From positions 500-45,383 of the forward strand of contig RXJQ01000068.1 of assembly GCA_003963115.1 (NCBI GenBank): DNA of 44,884 nucleotides. The letters are read 5' to 3'. The position numbers were made by a program, and so were the translations under genes. Below are positions 28,815 through 36,970 of this stretch, piece after piece; position 1 is the first letter of the stretch, and every line of letters begins with the position of its first letter. The notes beneath the pieces were generated by a model. That model saw only the letters and a list, made by a program, of their open reading frames with translations. It was not told the DNA's origin and did no database searches. This DNA is from Burkholderiales bacterium. Lineage in GTDB: Bacteria; Pseudomonadota; Gammaproteobacteria; Burkholderiales; Burkholderiaceae_C.

Positions 28815-29576
28815 ATGAACGAGACGCTTGATCTGGCGCACTTCTTTGCGCACACGGACGCGGTGGCCCGCCTTGTCCTCGGCCTGCTATTGCTGGGTTC
28901 GGTGGCCAGTTGGTACCTCATCGTGACGAAAGGCATACAGGTCTACCGCATGGGCCGCAAGAGCCGGCAGTTCCTCAAGACCTTCTGGGATGCGCCCAAT
29001 CTGGAAGCCGTTGCTCGCCATATCAGGGAAAAGGGCAGCCGCGATCCCTTCTCGCATCTGCTGCACCACGGCTTCACGGCACTCGATCACCTGAGCCGCC
29101 GTCAAGAGGCTGCGAGCCTGATCGACGCGGGCGCACCCGACGACATGCTCACACGTGCCTTGCGCCGTGCCATCGAAGAAGACAAGTCCGCCATGGAGTT
29201 CGGCCAGTCCCTGCTGGCCACCGTGGCCTCCAGCGCGCCCTTCGTGGGCCTGTTCGGCACGGTCTGGGGGATCTACCACGCGCTGGCTGCCATCAGCATG
29301 AGTGGCCAAAGCACGCTCGACAAAGTGGCCGGCCCCGTGGGCGAGGCGCTGATCATGACCGGCATCGGTCTGGCCGTGGCCATTCCCGCCGCCATTGCCT
29401 ACAACAGCTTTGCCCGCGTGAACCGCAACACCTTGTCCAAGCTCAACTCGTTTGCCTATGACGTCTTCAACTTCATGGCCACGGGCATCAAGGCCTCGCC
29501 CCGCACGGCGGATACCGGTGCGACGAGCGACAAGGTGATCGAGCTGGCACGCGCGCAGCTCCAGGCAAGCCACTGA
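28815..29576 (+). CDS. exbB: TonB-system proton channel protein ExbB
   Basis: A 253-residue MotA/TolQ/ExbB family protein with three transmembrane helices: LVLGLLLLGSVASWYLIV, then after a cytoplasmic loop ATVASSAPFVGLFGTVWGIYHAL and EALIMTGIGLAVAIPAAIAYNSF. The last two contain the family's conserved proline, threonine and glycine positions that line the proton path. It lies between tonB and exbD with very short gaps, as expected for the pentameric ExbB5-ExbD2 motor. Confidence 0.94.
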   Translation: MNETLDLAHFFAHTDAVARLVLGLLLLGSVASWYLIVTKGIQVYRMGRKSRQFLKTFWDAPNLEAVARHIREKGSRDPFSHLLHHGFTALDHLSRRQEAASLIDAGAPDDMLTRALRRAIEEDKSAMEFGQSLLATVASSAPFVGLFGTVWGIYHALAAISMSGQSTLDKVAGPVGEALIMTGIGLAVAIPAAIAYNSFARVNRNTLSKLNSFAYDVFNFMATGIKASPRTADTGATSDKVIELARAQLQASH

Positions 29577-29591
29577 TCGGTGGAGGCAGAC

Positions 29592-30032
29592 ATGGCATTT
29601 GGAAGCCTCGAAGGCGACGACGACAACGCGCCCATGGCCGAGATCAACATGGTGCCGCTCATCGATGTGATGCTGGTGCTGCTGGTGATCTTCATCGTCA
29701 CGGCACCCATGCTCACCCACGCGGTGAAGGTGGACCTGCCCAAGGCCAGCTCGTCAGTGAACGTGAGCAAGCCCGAGACCGTGCAGGTGGCCATTGACGG
29801 GCAGGGCCTGGTCTACTGGAACGGCCAGGTGGTGCAAGCCACGGCCGACCAGACCGATCAGGATGTGCTCAAGGCGCACGTGCAGGAAGCAACCAAACAT
29901 GAGCCCCAGCCGGAGCTGCATATCCGTGCCGATCGCACCACGCCGTATGAAAAAGTGGCCCAGGTGATGTCGCTGGCGGCCAGCCAGGGCTTGAGCAAGA
30001 TCGGTTTTGTGACCGACCCCAGCGCACCATGA
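29592..30032 (+). CDS. exbD: TonB-system protein ExbD
   Basis: A 146-residue protein with one transmembrane helix, INMVPLIDVMLVLLVIFIVTAPM, holding Asp25, which is at the same position as the essential proton-carrying Asp25 of E. coli ExbD. The periplasmic domain ends PELHIRADRTTPYEKVAQVMSLAASQGLSKIGFVTDP, as in the family. TGGAGG precedes the ATG. Its TGA overlaps the hemP ATG (ATGA), so hemP is coupled. Confidence 0.94.
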   Translation: MAFGSLEGDDDNAPMAEINMVPLIDVMLVLLVIFIVTAPMLTHAVKVDLPKASSSVNVSKPETVQVAIDGQGLVYWNGQVVQATADQTDQDVLKAHVQEATKHEPQPELHIRADRTTPYEKVAQVMSLAASQGLSKIGFVTDPSAP

Positions 30033-30217
30033 GCGACATCCCAGAAGACGAGGGCGCGTCGCAAGCGAAGTCCGAGCGCAGGCTCGATGGACAGCCGCGG
30101 CCCACGGTGGACAGCCAGCGGCTGTTCGATGGACACCGCGAGCTGATCATCCAGCACCAGGGCGAGTTCTACCGCCTGCGCATCACCCGACACGACAAGC
30201 TCATTCTCACCAAGTGA
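30029..30217 (+). CDS. hemP: Hemin uptake protein HemP
   Basis: A 62-residue protein with the HemP family core VDSQRLFDGHRELIIQHQGEFYRLRITRHDKLILTK at its C-terminus, preceded by a charged 26-residue leader. HemP/HmuP proteins are small regulators or accessory factors needed for haem or siderophore uptake genes in several alpha- and betaproteobacteria. It sits between exbD (overlapping ATGA) and the receptor, so here it is embedded in a siderophore rather than a haem receptor operon. Confidence 0.9.
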   Translation: MSDIPEDEGASQAKSERRLDGQPRPTVDSQRLFDGHRELIIQHQGEFYRLRITRHDKLILTK

Positions 30218-30308
30218 GCGCCCCTTTCCCTTGCAAACCAATAGCCAGCCAACGCAGCGTGCGTCAGCCAGCCATTTCCTTGACTTCACCTTTGAGGACT
30301 GACTGAAC

Positions 30309-32528
30309 ATGTCTCAACGCAAACCATCCCGGGCACGCCACAAAGGCGTGCCATCGAACACGGCCCGCTTGCCTGTCTTGCCTATGGGCGCCCTGATGAT
30401 GGCAGGCCTGGCCCCGCTGTCGCACAACGCCCTGGCCCAGGAGGCGACTGCCACCAAGCCCAAAGAGCTGCCTACCGTCAATGTGCAGGCCGATGCCGAC
30501 AAGCCCGATGGCGCGCGTGCCACCACCACCCGCGTGGGCAAGGTGCTGCAAGACCCGCATGATGTGCCCCAGGCCGTCACCACGGTGACCAAGAGCATCA
30601 TGGAGCAGCAGCAGGTGGGTTCGCTGCGCGAGGCGCTGCGCAATGTGTCCGGCCTGTCGTTCAACGCGGCCGAAGGTGGCCGCTCCGGCGACAACATGAA
30701 CCTGCGCGGCTTCTACACCTTCGGTGACATCTACCTCGATGGCATCCGCGACACGGCGCAGTACAACCGCGAGACCTTCAACCTGGAGCAGGTCGATGTG
30801 CTGCGGGGCGCTGGTGCGATGCTGTTCGGGCGTGGTCAGGCCGGTGGCGTGATCAACCAGGTCAGCAAGACGCCCCTGAGCCGAGACCAGTACAAGCTCA
30901 TGGGCAGCGTGGGCACCGATGGTTATCAGGAAGCCACGGCCGACCTCAACAAGGTCATCAACGAGCACACGGCCTTGCGCGTCAACGCCATGCGCCGTGA
31001 TGAGGGCAGCTGGCGCAGCAACCCTGCATCGGGTAGCGAGCCCGAGGTCCACCGCAGTGGCCTGGCCTTTAGTCTGGGCTTGAACCTCCACACCGACAAC
31101 CAGTTCTGGATCAACCAATACTGGGCCTATGGCCGGGACAACCCGGACTACGGCAATTCGTTCGACACGGCAACCCGGGCGCCGGGCGAGCGCATTCCGG
31201 TGAGCACCTACTTCGGTAACGCCAAGACCTTTGACGACAGCGACACCAGCATCACGACCCTGGTCAACGAGTACCGCATTTCGCCCAGCATGCAACTGCG
31301 CACCCAGATCCGCAGCGCCGAGTACGAACGCAGCTACTGGGCCAAGACGCCGAATGTCTCCACATTGCCCGACGCCGTTGGTGGGGTGGGTGGCAACCAA
31401 AATCGGATGCTGGACTACCGCACCCTCACCCTGCAGTCGGACCTCTCCGGCAAGTTCGATCTGCTGGGCATGAAGCACGAGTTCCTGACGGGCATCGAAT
31501 ACCTCAAGGAAGACAGCTTCCGCGCTTCGCTGCAGAACTTCGGCAGCAACTCGTCGCCTGACTACCGTGCTTACGTGGCGTCCACCACGGGCGTGCCGAC
31601 CACGTTCAAGAGCAACTCCTACGCAGGCTATGTACAAGACACCATCGAGTTCGTGCCGAAGTGGAAAGCCACGATGGGCGTGCGCCGTGACAAGATGGAC
31701 GCCGACTACAGCAGTGCCACATCGCCCAAGCTGGAATATAGCCAGAACAGCATCCGCACGGCCTTGTCATTCCACCCCTCTGATGACACCCACTACTACC
31801 TGGCCTGGAGTGACTCGTTCAGCCCGACGGCCGACCTCTATCAGCTGACGGTCACGCCCCAGCCGCCCGAGCGCAGCAAGGTGGTGGAGCTGGGTGCCAA
31901 GTGGATGCTGCTGGATGGCGATCTGGCCTTCCGTGCAGCGCTCTACCAGGCCACCAAGGACTGGGAGCGCAATACCGATTTGGAATCAACGGCATCGATC
32001 CTGACCAAGAAGCGTCGCACGCGTGGCCTGGAGCTCGAAGCGGCTGGCCGTGTCACCGAGGACTGGGAAGTGTTCGCTGGTCTGGCACTGATGGACGCCA
32101 AAATCCTGAAAGTGGCCGAGAACGTCAACGCCACGACCGGTGCGATCACCTATGGCAACCCGGAGTACGTGGGCAAGCGTGCCCGCAACACGCCGCGCTA
32201 CACCTTCAACCTGTGGAGCACTTACCAGGTCAATCCCTGGTGGAAGCTGGGGGGTGGCGTGGAAGCCAAGGGCGATCGACAGGCCTTCCAGCCCAGCAGC
32301 GCGGCGGCGGTGCCCACCCTCAACGGCGTCTATCACCCCAATACGGCGCCGAGCTACACCCGATGGGATGCCATGGCGGAGTACTCGCCCAACAACAAGT
32401 GGACCTACCGCCTCAACGTGAAGAACGTGTTCGACAAGCTGTACTACGATGCCCTGTACGACAACGGTGGCTTCGCCGTGCCTGGCACGCGCCGTACCGC
32501 CATCTTGTCGGCCGAATACAAGTTCTGA
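30309..32528 (+). CDS. TonB-dependent siderophore receptor, Fiu/catecholate-like
   Basis: A 739-residue outer-membrane protein. Signal peptide ends at NALAQ; a TonB-box-like ELPTVNVQA follows. The plug domain (residues of about 70-180) has VPQAVTTVTKSIMEQQQ, LREALRNVSGLSFNAAEGGRSGDNMNLRGFYT, DIYLDGIRDTAQYNRETFNLEQVDVLRGAGAMLFGRGQAGGVINQVSK, a pattern of siderophore receptors. The rest is a 22-stranded barrel ending in ...RTAILSAEYKF with the terminal aromatic needed for insertion. Pairing with a PiuC-type dioxygenase downstream fits the Fiu/PiuA group, which import catecholate siderophores. The exact ligand is not known. Confidence 0.92.
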   Translation: MSQRKPSRARHKGVPSNTARLPVLPMGALMMAGLAPLSHNALAQEATATKPKELPTVNVQADADKPDGARATTTRVGKVLQDPHDVPQAVTTVTKSIMEQQQVGSLREALRNVSGLSFNAAEGGRSGDNMNLRGFYTFGDIYLDGIRDTAQYNRETFNLEQVDVLRGAGAMLFGRGQAGGVINQVSKTPLSRDQYKLMGSVGTDGYQEATADLNKVINEHTALRVNAMRRDEGSWRSNPASGSEPEVHRSGLAFSLGLNLHTDNQFWINQYWAYGRDNPDYGNSFDTATRAPGERIPVSTYFGNAKTFDDSDTSITTLVNEYRISPSMQLRTQIRSAEYERSYWAKTPNVSTLPDAVGGVGGNQNRMLDYRTLTLQSDLSGKFDLLGMKHEFLTGIEYLKEDSFRASLQNFGSNSSPDYRAYVASTTGVPTTFKSNSYAGYVQDTIEFVPKWKATMGVRRDKMDADYSSATSPKLEYSQNSIRTALSFHPSDDTHYYLAWSDSFSPTADLYQLTVTPQPPERSKVVELGAKWMLLDGDLAFRAALYQATKDWERNTDLESTASILTKKRRTRGLELEAAGRVTEDWEVFAGLALMDAKILKVAENVNATTGAITYGNPEYVGKRARNTPRYTFNLWSTYQVNPWWKLGGGVEAKGDRQAFQPSSAAAVPTLNGVYHPNTAPSYTRWDAMAEYSPNNKWTYRLNVKNVFDKLYYDALYDNGGFAVPGTRRTAILSAEYKF

Positions 32529-32547
32529 TCTGAAAAGGAAAGCGGCC

Positions 32548-33234
32548 ATGCTCGTCACTGTCGACAATGTCCTCACACCTGATGAGCTGGCCCTGGCGCG
32601 CGACCTGCTGAACCGGTCCGAGTGGCACGACGGTGCCATTACTGCGGGCTCACAGGCCGCGCTGGCCAAGAACAACCAGCAACTGGCCGAGGGCGCGCAG
32701 CACTTGCCCGCTTTGCGCCAGTTGGTCTTGAGCGCCCTGGAGCGCTCCCCCATTTTTTTCACGGCGGCATTGCCTTTGAAGATCCTGCCGCCGTTCTTCA
32801 ACCGCTATGCCGGTCAGACCAATGCCTACGGCTTTCACACGGACGGTGCGATGCGCATGTCGCCGCACCGTGCGCAAGGCTATGTGCGTTCCGATGTATC
32901 GGCGACCTTGTTTCTCTCTGAACCGAATGAATACGAAGGCGGTGAGCTGACCATCGAGGACACCTTCGGCACGCATGGCGTCAAGTTGCGTGCGGGCAGC
33001 CTGGTGCTGTATCCGTCGTCATCGGTTCACGCTGTCAGCCCGGTAAGCAAGGGACAGCGCTTGGCCTGCTTCATGTTCATCCAGAGCATGGTGCGCGATG
33101 CGGCGCAACGTCGTCTGCTCTACGACATGGACATAGCCCTGATGCGCTTGAGGCAGACGCAAGGCGAGTCTGATCCCATCGTGCGCCTGACCGGCATCTA
33201 CCACAACCTGCTGCGCAACTGGGCTGACAGCTGA
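32548..33234 (+). CDS. piuC: PKHD-type Fe(II)/2-oxoglutarate dioxygenase, PiuC/YbiX family
   Basis: A 228-residue enzyme. The iron ligands are H97 and D99 (YGFHTDGAMRM) and H161 (SSSVHAVSPVSKGQR), with R171 as the likely 2-oxoglutarate ligand; GYVRSDVSATLFLSEPNEYEGGELTIED fits the prolyl-4-hydroxylase-like fold. PiuC/YbiX genes normally sit next to piuA/fiu receptors, as here (19 bases after the receptor stop). Its substrate is not known; modification of the siderophore or receptor has been proposed as an idea, not a fact. Its TGA overlaps the next ATG by one base. Confidence 0.92.
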   Translation: MLVTVDNVLTPDELALARDLLNRSEWHDGAITAGSQAALAKNNQQLAEGAQHLPALRQLVLSALERSPIFFTAALPLKILPPFFNRYAGQTNAYGFHTDGAMRMSPHRAQGYVRSDVSATLFLSEPNEYEGGELTIEDTFGTHGVKLRAGSLVLYPSSSVHAVSPVSKGQRLACFMFIQSMVRDAAQRRLLYDMDIALMRLRQTQGESDPIVRLTGIYHNLLRNWADS

Positions 33235-34292
33235 TGGGCGGTACCCAGATCGAGCGCGCCGGCGATTACCAAGGGCTGGCCCAAGCCCGCCTGGATCCAC
33301 TGGTCTGGCGCTATCTGCAAGACGGTGACCAAGGCGGTAACGAAGAGCGTCTCAAGCAAATTGTGTTGTTGCCTCGCCCTTTGGTGGACTGCCGGGCTGG
33401 GCACACCAGGCTGAGCCTGCTCGGGCAGACCTTGAGTCATCCCTTGCTGCTGGCGCCGATGGCGTATCAACAGCTGTTCCATGAGCACGGCGAAATCGCC
33501 ACGGCCATGGCGGCCAGCGCCCAGGATGCGGTGATGGTGATCAGCAGCCTGGCCGGCCAGCCGATCGAGGACATCGTCCGTGTGGTCGAGGAGGAAGGCG
33601 GGCCTGCGCCCTGGTTCCAGCTCTATTGGCAGCAAGGCCGGGCGCGAACCTTGGAGCTCCTCAAGCGGGCCGAGCAGGCGGGGTGTCATGCCATCGTGTT
33701 CACGGTGGACGCCCCCATCAAGCTGGCCACGATGCAACTGCCAGCCCACGTGCGTGCCGTCAACCTGGAGCCACCGCTGCCTTTGCCGCTGTCGCCCGAT
33801 GCCGGGACGCGTGGTGCCAGCCTGGTCTTTCAGGGCTGGATGGCGCAGGCCCCCACCTGGGATGACCTGCGCTGGCTGCGTGAACAGACCAGCTTGCCTC
33901 TGCTCTTGAAAGGCGTGCTGCATGCGGGTGACGCCGAACTGGCGATCAGCTCAGGTGTGGACGGCCTGATCGTCTCGAACCATGGCGGGCGCGTGCTGGG
34001 TGGTGCAGTGCACAGCCTGGATGCCCTATCAGCGGTATCAGCACATGTAGCCGGGCGCGTGCCCGTGCTGTTTGACAGCGGTGTGCGCGATGGGCGGGAC
34101 GCCTATGTGGCGCTGGCCAAGGGCGCCACGGCGGTGCTGCTGGGACGGCCGCTCATGTGGGGGCTGGCCGCCAGCGGCGCCATGGGTGTGGCCCATGTGG
34201 TTCGCCTCTTGCGAGACGAGCTGGAGATGACCATGGCGCTGACGGGCTGCGTCAACCTCGATGAAGTGAGATCGGGCCGGGGGCTGGCCTGA
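33234..34292 (+). CDS. Atypical FMN-dependent alpha-hydroxy-acid dehydrogenase-like protein
   Basis: A 352-residue protein of the lactate oxidase/glycolate oxidase family. FMN-site elements are visible: PLLLAPMAYQQL, QLYW with Tyr131, LPLLLKGVLHAGDAELA with Lys226, IVSNHGGR with the catalytic base His250 and Arg253, DSGVRDGRDAYVALAKGATAVLLGRPLMWG. The region that normally reads TVDTPxLGRREADxRN, with a substrate-binding arginine (Arg164 in spinach glycolate oxidase), is here TVDAPIKLATMQLPAHVRAVN and lacks that Arg-Arg-Glu motif. So the substrate is probably not a simple alpha-hydroxy acid bound the usual way. ATG overlaps the piuC stop, placing it in the iron operon. Confidence 0.85.
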   Translation: MGGTQIERAGDYQGLAQARLDPLVWRYLQDGDQGGNEERLKQIVLLPRPLVDCRAGHTRLSLLGQTLSHPLLLAPMAYQQLFHEHGEIATAMAASAQDAVMVISSLAGQPIEDIVRVVEEEGGPAPWFQLYWQQGRARTLELLKRAEQAGCHAIVFTVDAPIKLATMQLPAHVRAVNLEPPLPLPLSPDAGTRGASLVFQGWMAQAPTWDDLRWLREQTSLPLLLKGVLHAGDAELAISSGVDGLIVSNHGGRVLGGAVHSLDALSAVSAHVAGRVPVLFDSGVRDGRDAYVALAKGATAVLLGRPLMWGLAASGAMGVAHVVRLLRDELEMTMALTGCVNLDEVRSGRGLA

Positions 34293-34307
34293 TGCAGTCA
34301 GGCATCA
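34290..34307. terminator. Weak bidirectional hairpin between convergent genes
   Basis: A 6-bp stem (TGATGC / GCATCA) with a 6-base loop spanning the stops of the convergent genes ending at 34292 and 34305. No T-run, so only a candidate. Confidence 0.3.
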
Positions 34308-35309
34308 CGCCAGCAAGGTGGAGGCGGGCTCGGCCTTGCCGGCCGGCACCGAGAGCTTGTTGGTCAGCAGCAGCGCCATCAGCGGAATGAACTCCGTGAA
34401 GATGCGGATCTCCGACAAATTGCCCACCACCATCATGCCCAGAAAGAAGGGGATGAAGGTCAGCATCATGCGGCGCAGGCGCACATCGGCCTTGTCCTTC
34501 AAGAGCAGCAGCACCCAGGCGCCACCGAAGGCGAAGAACACATTGGCCGTTGGGCGGTATTCAGGGCCCAGCCAGATGAAGGCGAAGTTGTAGTAAAGGC
34601 GCAGGAAGCCCGGCACGTGGTAGAGCGAGACCATGTCGTCACTCGATGCGCCCAGGCAGGCCGAGATGATGAGCTTGACGGCCACACAGGCTGCCAAGAG
34701 CAGACCGAAGTCGCGCCACACCTGTCGTGAGGCCGGCCAGTTGAAGGCCAGGTAGAAGAAGGGGACGACCACCCATGTCTCGCGGTTCATCATCGCGGGC
34801 ACGCTCAAGGCCAGCAGCGCCCACAAAGGCTGACGCGACACCACCATCCACAAGCCGATGGCCATGAAGGCCAGTGAACTCATGTCGTAGGGGTAGTAAT
34901 AGTTGTTGTAGCTCGAGACCACGAAGGTGGCGAAGAGCTGCCACCAGAACAGGAAGAACAGGGTCAGCAAGCTGCCACCACGCCGGCCCATGCTCCACCA
35001 GGCCATCCACAGGAAGACCACGGCCACAATGGTGGAGAGGAAGTCGATGCCCATGAACAGCAGGCTGATGCCGCGGTTGCTCAAGGAATGAAACCGGGAG
35101 ACGGCGTTGGCGATCATGAAGATCAGCACGCGAGACTGGAAAGGCTGGTCGCCGTCGAAGTCGATGAGAAAGCGCCAGTTGAGCAGCACGCGGCTCTTGG
35201 ATGCGTGCCCCAAGGTCAGCGCGGCAACCAGAAACAGGTTGACCAGGGCAATGAGCCACGCATGTTTGACGGGCTGGGTGGTGTCCTCTGGGCTGCTGTT
35301 TATCTGCAT
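34305..35309 (-). CDS. Polytopic membrane protein of unknown function, with TPR glycosyltransferase
   Basis: A 334-residue protein with about eight or nine hydrophobic helices, for example AWLIALVNLFLVAALTLG, LLTLFFLFWWQLFATFVV, LLALSVPAMMNRETWVVVPFFYLAF and FIPFFLGMMVVGNL. The loop NRETWVVVPFF holds charged residues between helices 5 and 6. The helix pattern resembles polyprenol-phosphate glycosyltransferase (GT-C) or EpsG-like proteins, but the usual DD/DE catalytic motif in the first periplasmic loop is not evident, so I do not name it. It starts 41 bases after the upstream glycosyltransferase gene and is probably co-transcribed. ATG 35309 preferred; TTG 35324 is possible. Confidence 0.7.
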   Translation of the reverse strand: MQINSSPEDTTQPVKHAWLIALVNLFLVAALTLGHASKSRVLLNWRFLIDFDGDQPFQSRVLIFMIANAVSRFHSLSNRGISLLFMGIDFLSTIVAVVFLWMAWWSMGRRGGSLLTLFFLFWWQLFATFVVSSYNNYYYPYDMSSLAFMAIGLWMVVSRQPLWALLALSVPAMMNRETWVVVPFFYLAFNWPASRQVWRDFGLLLAACVAVKLIISACLGASSDDMVSLYHVPGFLRLYYNFAFIWLGPEYRPTANVFFAFGGAWVLLLLKDKADVRLRRMMLTFIPFFLGMMVVGNLSEIRIFTEFIPLMALLLTNKLSVPAGKAEPASTLLA

Positions 35310-35350
35310 GACTGCGCTTTCCAACGTCTGAAATGTGGTGCCCAGGCCTT

Positions 35351-36898
35351 TCAGCCCTTCGATGCTGCTTGCAGATCCCGCAAATCCGCCAGTACTTGAG
35401 CCATGGCCCCAGCCCAGTCCCCCCGCTGGGGTTGCCGATAGACCTTGACGCTGGGATACCAGGGGTTATCCTGCCGGTCCAGCAGCCAGCGCCAGTCGGC
35501 GTTGTAGGACAGCAAGACCCAGGTGGGCTTGCCGATGGTGGCGGCCAGGTGGGCCAGGCTGGTGTCGATGGCGACGACCACGTCTACCAGATCGCAGATG
35601 GCGGCCACGTCCATGAACACCTGCTGTTCGGCGCCGAAGTGGCGGATGGCCGGATGTGTGGCGAGCACCGGTGCATCGCTGGCGCGCACGTCCTTGTGCA
35701 GGCTGATCCATTCGATGTCATCGCTCAGCAAGGGTGCGAGCACCTGCAAGGGGATGCTGCGCTTGTGGTCGTCGACATGAGAAGGGTTGCCACTCCAGAC
35801 GATGCCAATGCGCTGCTTGCGCTTCTTGCCCCGCTCGCCCAGATCGCCCAGATCGCCCACTCGGGCTTGCCAGGCTGCCCGCATGGCTGGGTCGATCCGC
35901 ACGATATCGGGGGGTGGGGGCATGTTGCTCAGATCGGTCTTGAACAACAGGGGCAGGCTCATCAAGGGGCAGTGGTAGTCGTACGCGGGGCGCTCACCGC
36001 CTTGCGGGAGCAGCTCGACATCGGGCAGATGGCGCAACAAGTCCATGAGCGCGGGCTGCACCTCGAGCAGGACACGCCCGCCTCGCTGTGCGACCAGGGG
36101 GGCGTAGCGGCAGAACTGGATGGTGTCGCCCAGCCCCTGCTCACAGCACACCAGGATGGTTTTGCCTTCGAGCGGCTCGACACCCGTCCACACGGGGGCT
36201 GCATAGGTTTCGCTCAAACCCAAGGCCTGTGGGCGCTTGAGCCGCCATTCGCTTTCCAGCCAGCCTTGTTCGAAGTTACCCAGACGCAGCAGGCACATGC
36301 CCAGGTTCCAGTGGGCGTCCACCGATTCCGGGTTGAGCGCAATGGCGCGTACCAGACTGGCCTGGGCCTCGCCATAGCGCTTCAGATCGCTGAGTGCCAT
36401 GGCCCGGTTGTTGTAGGCGGAGAAGTAGTTCGGGTCCAGCTCGATGGCCTTGTCGAAGTCCTGGATGGCCTCTTCCTGCCTGTTGAGCTTGCCCAGCGTG
36501 TTGCCCCGGTTGTTGTAGGAGCGTGCCGCAGTGGGCTCCAGCGCAATGGCCTTGTTGTAGTTCAGCAGGGCCAGGTCGAACTGCCCCAGTTCCGTGTAGG
36601 CGGCCCCGCGGTTGCCCAGCGCGCTCACATTGTCGCGGTCGATCTTGAGCGCCTTGGAGATCAGGTCGACGGCTTTGTCGGGGTAGCCCAGTTGCAATGA
36701 AATGACGCCGGCCAGGTGCAGCGCATCGAAGTGCTTGGACTGCAACTGGATGACCTGCTCGTACAGCGGCAAGGCCTGCGCGATCTGCCCGCTTTGGTGC
36801 AGCGCCCAGGCTTGCTGGAATTTCGCCTGGGCTTGGGCGGCCGCCGGTTGCCCGAACAGGCCCATGGGCTTTGGCGAGAAAGGCGTCGTGGGTTTCAT
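35351..36898 (-). CDS. TPR-repeat protein with glycosyltransferase-like C-terminal domain
   Basis: A 515-residue protein. Residues of about 20-215 hold roughly five or six tetratricopeptide repeats (AWALHQSGQIAQALPLYEQVI, NRGAAYTELGQFDLALLNYNKAI, NNRGNTLGKLNRQEEAIQDFDKAI, NNRAMALSDLKRYGEAQASLVRAI). The remainder is a glycosyltransferase GT-B type domain: ILVCCEQGLGDTIQFCRYAPLVAQRGG, IGIVWSGNPSHVDDHKRSIPL, and the donor-side AICDLVDVVVAIDTSLAHLAATIGKPTWVLL, similar to heptosyltransferase (GT9) and OGT-like proteins. Such proteins are often linked with protein or surface-glycan modification in betaproteobacteria. No signal peptide. Confidence 0.88.
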   Translation of the reverse strand: MKPTTPFSPKPMGLFGQPAAAQAQAKFQQAWALHQSGQIAQALPLYEQVIQLQSKHFDALHLAGVISLQLGYPDKAVDLISKALKIDRDNVSALGNRGAAYTELGQFDLALLNYNKAIALEPTAARSYNNRGNTLGKLNRQEEAIQDFDKAIELDPNYFSAYNNRAMALSDLKRYGEAQASLVRAIALNPESVDAHWNLGMCLLRLGNFEQGWLESEWRLKRPQALGLSETYAAPVWTGVEPLEGKTILVCCEQGLGDTIQFCRYAPLVAQRGGRVLLEVQPALMDLLRHLPDVELLPQGGERPAYDYHCPLMSLPLLFKTDLSNMPPPPDIVRIDPAMRAAWQARVGDLGDLGERGKKRKQRIGIVWSGNPSHVDDHKRSIPLQVLAPLLSDDIEWISLHKDVRASDAPVLATHPAIRHFGAEQQVFMDVAAICDLVDVVVAIDTSLAHLAATIGKPTWVLLSYNADWRWLLDRQDNPWYPSVKVYRQPQRGDWAGAMAQVLADLRDLQAASKG

Positions 36899-36970
36899 GA
36901 TGGCCGCACTTTAACCCGAGGCAATCAGAGGCCAGCGGTAGGGTCCAGGCCCGCCTGATAAATTCCGGGT

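Noticed and set aside
30264..31637. A 457-codon minus-strand open frame
   Set aside because: Antisense to the siderophore receptor plug and barrel; no family features.
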